In this document: in pieces, positions 1 through 7,685 of the stretch
How the letters are laid out: every line of letters begins with the position of its first letter
Position numbering within the stretch: the stretch's first letter is position 1
From: Bacteroidota bacterium
GTDB lineage: Bacteria; Bacteroidota; Ignavibacteria; Ignavibacteriales; Melioribacteraceae
Direction of reading: 5' to 3'
DNA: 64,000 nt
Assembly: GCA_018829205.1 (NCBI GenBank)
Contig: JAHJUE010000003.1
Coordinates: 1-64,000 of the forward strand
Notes under the pieces: generated by a model
The model's input: the letters and a program-made list of their open reading frames with translations, nothing else
Database searches by the model: none
Told to the model about the DNA's origin: nothing
Position numbers and translations under genes: made by a program

Positions 1-2
1 AA

Positions 3-530
3 ATGCATTATCCCGAAGCTGAAAATTCACTGTCAATAACTCCGCGGATAGAATTCCAAGACAGTAATGCTTTTTATACAAACCTTTATGAATTCGATTC
101 TCACATGGAATCTTCCCAAATAAATAATTATTTCGAAGTAAAATCAATAGGCGAATTAAAAGATAGAAACCGGTGGGAAGGGGGAGTAGCATATACTTTA
201 AATCATAAATTTTATGATAATTACATAGAGAAACACATTAGGCTGCGGTTCCACGGACAAAAACCTAAAATTAGAATTGTTGAGCCATTTATTCAAAACA
301 GAGATTCTAAGTTTGTGAAAATAAACAGCAGAACAGTCGATATACTTGGAGGCAAACGCGAATTTACCTTTGAATTATTAAACGGAAATTATGAATTAGA
401 AATCGGTACGGAAGAAGAAAGATTCTTACAGCCTTTCCCATCGTTGAAAGGTTATCCGGTTATTATTAATGTTGTTCCCGACGAAGATTCTTTTATAAAA
501 GAAATTTACTATAGAATAAAAATAAAATGA
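3..530 (+). CDS. C-terminal part of a PUL protein, unrecognised (probably cut by window edge)
   Basis: The frame is open to the left edge of the window and closes at a TGA one base before the next gene, so this is probably the 3' end of a longer gene rather than a complete 175-residue protein. There is no signal peptide after the first Met and no ribosome binding site can be seen because only two bases precede it. The composition (alternating short hydrophobic strands, many N, E, R and aromatic residues) is compatible with a beta-sandwich tail such as those that end lyases and glycoside hydrolases; I do not recognise the family. Its position at the head of a run of secreted glycan-degrading enzymes suggests a role in the same pathway, which is inference from context only. 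Confidence 0.55.
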   Translation: MHYPEAENSLSITPRIEFQDSNAFYTNLYEFDSHMESSQINNYFEVKSIGELKDRNRWEGGVAYTLNHKFYDNYIEKHIRLRFHGQKPKIRIVEPFIQNRDSKFVKINSRTVDILGGKREFTFELLNGNYELEIGTEEERFLQPFPSLKGYPVIINVVPDEDSFIKEIYYRIKIK

Positions 531-531
531 T

Positions 532-2427
532 ATGAATGAAATAAAAATAATATGCGCTGTATTTGTTCTGATGATAACAAACATTTACTCTCAAAGCGAT
601 CCCGCTTTCCCAGCTCCTTTTGATAAAAGATTAAGTGAGCAGAATATTAAATCCGTTTGGGTAGAAAACGAATTTGCTGAAATATATCCCGTGCCGGTAA
701 AAGCGGAATATTCAGATACGTATTATAATTTGTATAACAAAGACTTTAATCCGGAAGCTGGCATTATTGTTAATACCAAATATGAAAAAAATGCGGCGGC
801 TACATTAAATAACCAGCTGTCAAAATATAATTACCCAGCGTTTCCTGTACTAAATTCGAATTTAAATGAATTCGAAAATTATAAAATATTAATAAAATTT
901 GATTCTTCGTTTAATGAGCTGAAACAATTCGGCGAGCAGGCCTATAAAATTAATTTCAAAGAAAATGAAAAAGTAGTAGTAGAGCTGTCGGGAGGAAGTG
1001 AAGTAGGATTAATTTATGCTTCAGTTTCGCTTGCACAATTAATTAACCGAAATGAAAATGAAATCCAGCTTAGAAAGGCAGATGTATTTGATTATCCAAA
1101 ATTTTCAAAAAGAATAATAAACAGCAGACCGGATCCATATCATCTTACTGAAGATCTGGACTGGATGCTTCGTTATAAAATTGAATGCATAACTTTTCAT
1201 AATATAGATTATTCCTGGTACGGCCCTGATGATGAGTTGAAAAAAAATCTTTCTATTTATAAAAAATGGAATGAAGAATTCGGAGGTGTCAGGTCTTTAT
1301 TGGTGCTTAACCTTTATACAGGCGATTACGATATTGAAATTACCAACGAGGATCATTTAAATCAGATAAAGGAATTTATTAAAGAGTCCTATCTGCACGG
1401 CGTAACACGTTTTATGATTAATGCAGATGATTCGCCTCCGTTTAAGTTCGGTGAAGGATATATACTTACTTCGCAAAAAGATAAGCAAAAGTTTTCAACG
1501 ATGGCCGAAGCACACTGCTGGTTAATGAATAATATTTATGAATGGGCAGGAAAAAATAAGTTTGATCTTGAATTAATGTATTGCCCCGGTTTTTATACAT
1601 ACGAAGAAATGCATTACGGCGATATGGAATTATTTAAAAATACACCTTGGGAAAATGACGCTTTCGGGCCGCTTAAACGTGATTTAAAAATCATCGGTGA
1701 AAAGATGAATAAAGATATTGAAATTATGTGGACAGGCCCTTTTGTTTGCACAAGAGTATTAACTGACGAAGATATTAGCGATTGGACAAATAATCTTCAA
1801 GGCAGGGTGCCTTTTCTTTTTGATAATACAATTTATTCGCAGCTTGAATTTACGACACGCTCAATGTTTACGGCGTATGAAAATGATTTTCCTAAAAACT
1901 TTTCGAGGAAAACAGGCGGTAACGGTATATTCCTAAACGGAGAAGGAGTTGGAGAAACCAGCCGTGCGCAATCAATGACAGCCAATGCATATATGTGGGA
2001 AGAAGATAGATATAATCCTAATGCGTCTTTGATGGCGGCAATGAGAAATCTGTACGGCAGCTCAAATATTAATTTATTGCTGAAATATAGAGATGTAGAA
2101 TTGGAGTTTTGCAAAACAATCAAACAAAGAGAACTTTGGTATGCGGCCGATGAATTATGGCAGTCTATAAGAAAGACAAGATTTATTACCGAAAAAAATC
2201 CTTTTTACTATCATCAGAATTACGGCAGATTAAAAGCTCTTAGACTGCAGCTGAAAAATTCAGTGCCTGAACCGGTTGAAATAAACGAATTTAAAAATAA
2301 ATGCTTTGAATTAAGAGACATAAGAAAATCATTGCTAAATGAAATTGAAAAGAATTCTTTCTACAGGTTAAGTTATTCATTGCAGTCGGAAATGGTAAAT
2401 GTCCCTTCATTTGAGGAAGCTAAATAA
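532..2427 (+). CDS. GH84-like beta-N-acetylglucosaminidase (hyaluronidase/O-GlcNAcase family), secreted
   Basis: A 631-residue protein with a Sec signal peptide (hydrophobic residues about 5-18, ending near IYSQ). Residues about 40-165 look like the alpha/beta domain that precedes the barrel in GH20 and GH84 enzymes. The barrel carries NADDSPPF with the adjacent Asp pair D299-D300, which matches the catalytic Asp-Asp pair used by GH84 in substrate-assisted hydrolysis of beta-GlcNAc. The later MWTGPFVCTR, ending in DW, and the ANAYMWEEDRYNP stretch also match GH84. The protein acts outside the cytoplasm, removing or cutting at beta-GlcNAc. It abuts its neighbours (start 2 nt after the upstream stop; stop 2 nt before the next ATG) and is closely related to the next gene. 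The exact substrate is unknown. Confidence 0.82.
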   Translation: MNEIKIICAVFVLMITNIYSQSDPAFPAPFDKRLSEQNIKSVWVENEFAEIYPVPVKAEYSDTYYNLYNKDFNPEAGIIVNTKYEKNAAATLNNQLSKYNYPAFPVLNSNLNEFENYKILIKFDSSFNELKQFGEQAYKINFKENEKVVVELSGGSEVGLIYASVSLAQLINRNENEIQLRKADVFDYPKFSKRIINSRPDPYHLTEDLDWMLRYKIECITFHNIDYSWYGPDDELKKNLSIYKKWNEEFGGVRSLLVLNLYTGDYDIEITNEDHLNQIKEFIKESYLHGVTRFMINADDSPPFKFGEGYILTSQKDKQKFSTMAEAHCWLMNNIYEWAGKNKFDLELMYCPGFYTYEEMHYGDMELFKNTPWENDAFGPLKRDLKIIGEKMNKDIEIMWTGPFVCTRVLTDEDISDWTNNLQGRVPFLFDNTIYSQLEFTTRSMFTAYENDFPKNFSRKTGGNGIFLNGEGVGETSRAQSMTANAYMWEEDRYNPNASLMAAMRNLYGSSNINLLLKYRDVELEFCKTIKQRELWYAADELWQSIRKTRFITEKNPFYYHQNYGRLKALRLQLKNSVPEPVEINEFKNKCFELRDIRKSLLNEIEKNSFYRLSYSLQSEMVNVPSFEEAK

Positions 2428-2428
2428 T

Positions 2429-4246
2429 ATGAAAAGAAAACTAAAAATTACACTTGCTTTGTACCTGATTTTCTTCACTGCGGTAATTATTGCTCAGCGC
2501 CAAGAGACTAATTCAATCAAATTGTCAATTCAGCCGGAACCAAAAGAAATCGTTCCGCTTAATAAATATTTTGATTTTAGAGATGAAAAATTTATTTCTT
2601 TGAATCCCGCAAGTTCTATAGAACATAAAGCGGCCGGCTATTTTAAACACCTATTGTTCGAAAAATTCGAAAATGAATTAACTGTTAACATAATTGATAA
2701 TAAATCAAATTCTTTTGTAAGAATATTATTTGAAAAAATAAATCAAGAATCCACCAGCCATAACAATCAATATTATGAAATTAAAGGTAATGCTGATAAA
2801 AAGGAAATACTGCTCAAATATAAATCCCAGCTTGGATTACTTTTTGCGTGTGTAACTTTATCTGAATATTTCCAAAAAGCCGAAAACGGAATAAAGCTTA
2901 GCTATTTCGATATAAAAGATTATCCGGATTTTTCAAGAAGAATAATATCGGCGATCCCGAAACCGGAAGAGGTTTTTGAACTAATGGATTTTGCATTAAA
3001 AAACAAAATTGAAACTATAGCTATTGGCAGCAGGCAATATCCGTGGTACAAAGCAAGCGATGAATTTAAAAAGTTATTTGCTGAAATAAGTTTATGGAAA
3101 AATAAATACGGCGGACCTAGTATTATGCAGATGCATAATATATACGAAGAAAAACATATTGAAATTTCGAACGATGATGATGTTAACGCTTTAAAAGAAG
3201 TTATTAAATTAGGTATTGATAATGGTGCCGATAAATTAATGATACTTGCCGATGATACTCCGCCTTTTAAGTTTGGAGAAGGATATATTCTAACAACTGA
3301 AAATGATAAGAAGAAGTTCAAACATATGGCTGATGCGCATTGTTATTTAATGAACGATATAAAAATTTGGCTGAATGAAAAATCATTGCAAAGCGAATTG
3401 TATTATGTTCCCCCATTTTATACCTATGAAGATATGCATTACGGCGATATGGAGTTATATAAAAATACAAGATGGGAAGATGACGCTTATAAACCAATTT
3501 ACAGGGATCTTAATTATTTGGGAGTTAATATTCCCGAAGATGTATTTATTATTTGGTGCGGTCCGTTTGTTAGAAGCAGAACAATTACTGCCGAAGATAT
3601 AAATGATTGGACTTACAATCTTAAAGGCATTACACCTTTTTTATGGGATAATACAATTTATAGCCACAACCCTTTTATCTCTTCTCCGTTATTTACGGCA
3701 TGGGATAATAATTTTCCTGCCGATTTTAAATTACGAACAGCGGGAAACGGAATGTTTATAAACGGCGCGGCTAATATGGAAGATTCAAAAGCAACTGCAA
3801 TTACGGTTAATGACTATATGTGGAATTCAAGTACTTATTCCGCCGAAAAATCTCTCAATCAGGCATTAAATAAACTTTATGGGAACAGCTCAAATCTTTT
3901 GCTGCAGTTAAGAGAAGTTGAACTCGAGTTAAGAAAAAAAATAGGTGAACGAGAACTTTGGTTCGAAAGTGATTCCCTCTGGAAAATTATAAGAAAGATC
4001 AGATTTATTCATTCAAAAAATCCGTTTGACTATCATTTAAATTACACCCGGTTAAAAGGATTGAGACTTCAGCTGAAGAACTCTGTTCCCGAACCTATTG
4101 ATAAAATTGAATTTATAAATCAATGCAATGAATTATATAAAAGAAGAAATGATATTATGTCGAATCTTCAAATTGAAATTCCTGAAGCGGCAGAAAGACT
4201 AAAAAAACTTTTATTGGAATTACCGGATTTCGAAAAAATTCAATAA
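2429..4246 (+). CDS. GH84-like beta-N-acetylglucosaminidase, tandem paralogue
   Basis: A 605-residue paralogue of the preceding gene, sharing the sequence around the catalytic Asp pair (LADDTPPFKFGEGYIL, D275-D276), the YTYEDMHYGDMELYKNT stretch and the C-terminal NYTRLKGLRLQLKNSVPEP segment. I chose the ATG at 2429 because it lies directly after the upstream TAA and begins a clean signal peptide (MKRKLKITLALYLIFF). A longer in-frame opening at 2399 would overlap the upstream gene and spoil the signal. The family hydrolyses terminal beta-N-acetylglucosamine by substrate-assisted catalysis. Having two copies side by side implies different linkages or chain positions on one polymer, which is inference. 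Confidence 0.82.
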   Translation: MKRKLKITLALYLIFFTAVIIAQRQETNSIKLSIQPEPKEIVPLNKYFDFRDEKFISLNPASSIEHKAAGYFKHLLFEKFENELTVNIIDNKSNSFVRILFEKINQESTSHNNQYYEIKGNADKKEILLKYKSQLGLLFACVTLSEYFQKAENGIKLSYFDIKDYPDFSRRIISAIPKPEEVFELMDFALKNKIETIAIGSRQYPWYKASDEFKKLFAEISLWKNKYGGPSIMQMHNIYEEKHIEISNDDDVNALKEVIKLGIDNGADKLMILADDTPPFKFGEGYILTTENDKKKFKHMADAHCYLMNDIKIWLNEKSLQSELYYVPPFYTYEDMHYGDMELYKNTRWEDDAYKPIYRDLNYLGVNIPEDVFIIWCGPFVRSRTITAEDINDWTYNLKGITPFLWDNTIYSHNPFISSPLFTAWDNNFPADFKLRTAGNGMFINGAANMEDSKATAITVNDYMWNSSTYSAEKSLNQALNKLYGNSSNLLLQLREVELELRKKIGERELWFESDSLWKIIRKIRFIHSKNPFDYHLNYTRLKGLRLQLKNSVPEPIDKIEFINQCNELYKRRNDIMSNLQIEIPEAAERLKKLLLELPDFEKIQ

Positions 4247-4264
4247 AAATATATTGGAGTGAAT

Positions 4265-5506
4265 GTGTCAAAATATTACTTAAAACTATTAGCAGCAATA
4301 TTTTTAATGCAAGGTTATATTTATCCGCAAGATGCTATATTATCCAAAGAAAGTGTTTTGCGCGCGATAACCGAAGGAGCAAATTACGCAACCGATATTT
4401 TACTAGATGAAAATGGAAAATCGAAATGTGACTATAATGTGATCGAAGGAAAATGGTATGAATATGAACCTCCCTGGCATACGGGGCAAATAATTGCTGG
4501 TCTGCTTGATGTATATAAAATAACAAAAAATGAAAAATATTTATCCCGCGCAAAACAAGCCGGCGATTGGTGGTGCGGTTTGTTAATTACTGATCATCCG
4601 AAGTTAAAAGGTATGCTTAACGCCGCGCACGGTGATGCCGCAGGTGAAACAATAATATTCGCGACTGTATCCGACGGTACCTTAGGATTATTCAACCTTT
4701 ATAAAATCACCGGCGATAAAAAATACGCCGAGGTTCCTACCAGCGCGGGTGAATGGATGATGAATAATATGTACGTACCAGAATATAAAGTTTTTTATGA
4801 CGCAATCGATCCGGTTACGGGAGAAGTTTTAAAACAAAATAGCCCGATAGCTGAAATTAAAGAATCAAAAGATTTGTTCAGTGTTTCCAGACCAAATAAT
4901 GAAGGTTCTCTTTTTAAAGATATGTATGAGTTTACAGGTGATGAAAAATATAAAAAGATGTTCATAGAATTATGCGAAAGTTTATTAATGTATCAAGGTC
5001 CTGAAGGTTTATGGATGGATTTCGGACCGAATAACAAAGCTGAAGGCAGTTTCCATCCAAGGTTCAATTTGTGGTATGCTGAGTCTTTAATGGAGGGATA
5101 CGACTTAACGGGGGATAAAAGATATTTAGCGGCAGCAAAAAAAACTTTATCCTTTTATACTAAATTTCAGAAAAGCGACGGTACAATTTATTATAAAAAT
5201 TATATAAATGGTAAATCCAATCAGAATTCAATATGCGGATCTGCTGTTTCTTTTGCGGGACTTTTATGGATTAGACTTATTGAATACGGCATTGGCGATG
5301 AGTTCAAGGAGAATGTTGAAAAATCAGCCGGCTGGGTTGTTAAAAACAGGTTCGCTCAGGATCATCCGGATCAGAATTTAAGAGGAGCATATTTAAATTT
5401 AAGAACAAGAAGAAAAGCAGATAAAGTATGGATGACGCAAAGAGATGTCGGCACTTCTTTCGGTATGCGGTTTCTTTCAAAATATTATGAATATAAATTC
5501 GATTAA
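4265..5506 (+). CDS. Secreted (alpha/alpha)6-toroid protein, six-hairpin glycosidase-like, specificity unknown
   Basis: About 413 residues with a signal peptide. The body is a series of helical hairpins with repeated YxxTGDxKYxxxA-type motifs (for example LYKITGDKKY and LTGDKRYLAAA), typical of (alpha/alpha)6-barrel enzymes such as GH88/GH105, epimerases and lyases. Aromatic and acidic residues line the hairpins (EPPWHTGQ, GLWMDFG, WYAESLMEGYD). I cannot place it in one family. The start is probably the GTG at 4265, because GGAG at 4256-4259 then sits 5 nt upstream; the in-frame GTG at 4259 overlaps that site. It lies between the GH84 pair and the permease gene in an unbroken operon, so it probably works on released uronyl or amino-sugar oligomers. 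That role is inferred. Confidence 0.6.
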   Translation: MSKYYLKLLAAIFLMQGYIYPQDAILSKESVLRAITEGANYATDILLDENGKSKCDYNVIEGKWYEYEPPWHTGQIIAGLLDVYKITKNEKYLSRAKQAGDWWCGLLITDHPKLKGMLNAAHGDAAGETIIFATVSDGTLGLFNLYKITGDKKYAEVPTSAGEWMMNNMYVPEYKVFYDAIDPVTGEVLKQNSPIAEIKESKDLFSVSRPNNEGSLFKDMYEFTGDEKYKKMFIELCESLLMYQGPEGLWMDFGPNNKAEGSFHPRFNLWYAESLMEGYDLTGDKRYLAAAKKTLSFYTKFQKSDGTIYYKNYINGKSNQNSICGSAVSFAGLLWIRLIEYGIGDEFKENVEKSAGWVVKNRFAQDHPDQNLRGAYLNLRTRRKADKVWMTQRDVGTSFGMRFLSKYYEYKFD

Positions 5507-5524
5507 TTTAATAAAGGTCATGTA

Positions 5525-6766
5525 GTGAATAAAACATTAAAGAAAATAAGTTTATTCCTGGCTACAATTGGTCCCGGACTTTTCCTTGTAGGGTATAATA
5601 TCGGAACAGGAAGTATAACTACAATGGCTTCGGCCGGTGCTTCACATGGAATGATTTTAACCTGGGCCGTATTAGTATCATGCGTGTTCACATATCTGCT
5701 CGTTGTAACTTTCGGAAGATTTACATTAATAACAGGCGAGAGTGCGCTTCAAAGCTATAAAAAACATTTCGGTAAATATACATCGGGGTTTGTTCTTGTA
5801 GTTTTAATATTTACTGAAATGGTTTCTAGTATCGGCGTTATGGCAATTGTTACCGATGTTGTTAAGGAATGGTCGCGCCCGCTTACGAGTGACGGCGATG
5901 GATTTAATTCAATAATTTTAACGGCTGTATTCGGCGGGACACTTGTATTTCTTCTTTTTAACGGCAGGTATAATTTCATCGAAAAGATATTAAGCGTTTT
6001 TGTTGCCTTGATGGGAATATGTTTTATACTTACAACATTTATGGTAATTCCTGATGCCGGAGCTGTAATAAGCGGTTTAATTCCCAGTATTCCCGCGGAA
6101 GCAAATGCAGGTTTAATTGTTGCCGGTATGATAGGAACTACTATGGGGGGAGTGCTGTATGTTACCCGTTCGATAACTATTAAACAGAAGGACTGGAATG
6201 TCTCTGACCTTAAGCTTGAAAAAAGAGACGCTTTTATTTCTTCAATGTTAATGTTCGTGTTAAGCATCGCTATTATGGCAGCAGCTGCCGGTACTCTTTA
6301 TCCGCTTGGATTGCATGTAGAAAATGCTATTGATATGATTAAACTATTGGAACCTTTGGCCGGAAGATTCGCTGTTTCTATATTTGTTGCAGGCATAGTA
6401 TGTGCGGGACTTTCTTCTTTGTTCCCTCATTACATGCTGGTTCCTCTGCTTCTTTCGGATTATTTCAATGAAGAATTTAATTTAAGCAAACCAAGAAACA
6501 GGGCTATCGTAATTTTCTACGCTGCTCTTGGTTTTGTTGTTCCTGTATTTGGCGGCAGGCCTGTTGTTGTTATGATTGCTTCGCAAGCGCTCGCTTTATT
6601 AATTACCCCGATGATTATTATCATGATGCAGGTAATTCAAAATAAAAGCGAAATTATGGGCAATTATAGAATGTCAAAAATAATGAACGTAGTATTAATT
6701 GTAATCTCGTTGTTTACTGTTTATATAGCTGTTGTAGGAATAATTGGAATTATTGAAATTTTCTGA
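5525..6766 (+). CDS. Nramp-superfamily permease without the metal-binding motifs; candidate sugar/organic acid transporter
   Basis: A 413-residue integral membrane protein with about 11 hydrophobic segments and the opening GPGLFLVGYNIGTGS, where true Nramp metal transporters have GPG followed by DPGN. The TM6 region reads AGMIGTTMGGVLYVTRS and has no MPH metal-binding motif. The fold is therefore that of Nramp/APC-type carriers, but the Asp, Asn and Met/His ligands for divalent metal are absent. It sits inside the glycan operon between a toroid enzyme and a cytoplasmic sugar isomerase, so import of a mono- or disaccharide product is a reasonable guess. The start is GTG at 5525, after AAAGGT; the ATG at 5520 is followed at once by a stop. 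Confidence 0.72.
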   Translation: MNKTLKKISLFLATIGPGLFLVGYNIGTGSITTMASAGASHGMILTWAVLVSCVFTYLLVVTFGRFTLITGESALQSYKKHFGKYTSGFVLVVLIFTEMVSSIGVMAIVTDVVKEWSRPLTSDGDGFNSIILTAVFGGTLVFLLFNGRYNFIEKILSVFVALMGICFILTTFMVIPDAGAVISGLIPSIPAEANAGLIVAGMIGTTMGGVLYVTRSITIKQKDWNVSDLKLEKRDAFISSMLMFVLSIAIMAAAAGTLYPLGLHVENAIDMIKLLEPLAGRFAVSIFVAGIVCAGLSSLFPHYMLVPLLLSDYFNEEFNLSKPRNRAIVIFYAALGFVVPVFGGRPVVVMIASQALALLITPMIIIMMQVIQNKSEIMGNYRMSKIMNVVLIVISLFTVYIAVVGIIGIIEIF

Positions 6767-6773
6767 GGAATAA

Positions 6774-7685
6774 ATGTATAACGAAAGAATTGTATGCGCA
6801 TATTTATATCCAATTACCAAGTACGGATATCCGCCTGATGCCGATAGGACGGTTGATTACCTAAGGGAAATGAAAGCACTTGGTTTTAAGAATGTTGAAC
6901 TTGAAGGCATAAGAGAATCTCATCTGCAGAAAGTATATGATTTAAAAGATAATATCGCGGAAAATATTATAAGCCTGGATCTTAATGTTTCTTATTTCTG
7001 CACAGTACTTCCGGGATTAAGTCTGCCTGATAAAAATACAAAACAGCAGCAGTTGGATTTGTTTGTTAAAGGTTGCGAAATAGCAAAACTATTCGGAGCC
7101 AAAGGTGTGCTTGATAATGCGCCGCTTCCGCCCTATAAATTTCCTGCGGATATTCCTGTCGTGCGGCACTATAATGACGAAATAATGAGCTCCGCTTATT
7201 TGCCGTTTGATTTAAACTGGGATGAATACTGGGATAACTTAATCAATACTTATAGGACAATTTGCGATATCGCTAAAGACTACGGGTTAACTTATCAGGT
7301 GCATCCGGCGCTTGGACTGCTTTCATCAACTACGGATTCGTTTCTATATTTCTATGACGCTGTAAAAAGAGACAATCTTCGCTTTAATCTTGATACCGCT
7401 AATCAATTTATCCTTAACGATAACCTTACGCTTGCTTTAAGAAGGCTTAAAGATCACATTGATTATATTCATATTTCAGATAACCGTGGCAAAAAACCGG
7501 AACATCTCGAAATTGGAAAAGGAATTATTAGATGGGATATATTCTTTGAAACTATTGATTTAATAAATTATAAAGGCTTAATCGGTCTGGATATCGGCGG
7601 TTCAGAATCTTCAATTGATAATCTTGATATTGCTTATAAAAATTCGGCGGACTGGTTAGAAAAAAATTGGTTGGGGAAAAAATGA
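6774..7685 (+). CDS. Sugar phosphate isomerase/epimerase-like TIM barrel (AP_endonuc_2 / xylose-isomerase-like)
   Basis: A cytoplasmic protein of 303 residues with no signal peptide. The pattern is that of the xylose-isomerase-like TIM barrel: LKALGFKNVELEGI-type first strand, TYQVHPALGLL with a likely metal-ligand His, LRFNLDTANQF with a ligand Asp, YIHISDNRG with a ligand His/Asp, and a final GLIGLDIGG strand. These enzymes isomerise or epimerise keto/aldo sugars with a divalent metal. ATG follows GAGGAA at a good distance. The stop overlaps the ATG of the next gene (ATGA), and the permease gene ends 7 nt upstream, suggesting that this enzyme handles the imported sugar. The exact substrate cannot be read from sequence. 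Confidence 0.75.
   Translation: MYNERIVCAYLYPITKYGYPPDADRTVDYLREMKALGFKNVELEGIRESHLQKVYDLKDNIAENIISLDLNVSYFCTVLPGLSLPDKNTKQQQLDLFVKGCEIAKLFGAKGVLDNAPLPPYKFPADIPVVRHYNDEIMSSAYLPFDLNWDEYWDNLINTYRTICDIAKDYGLTYQVHPALGLLSSTTDSFLYFYDAVKRDNLRFNLDTANQFILNDNLTLALRRLKDHIDYIHISDNRGKKPEHLEIGKGIIRWDIFFETIDLINYKGLIGLDIGGSESSIDNLDIAYKNSADWLEKNWLGKK

Noticed and set aside
1833-2123. Minus-strand open frame inside the first GH84-like gene
   Set aside because: It is the antisense shadow of a well-supported gene, as are the other antisense frames under the operon genes.
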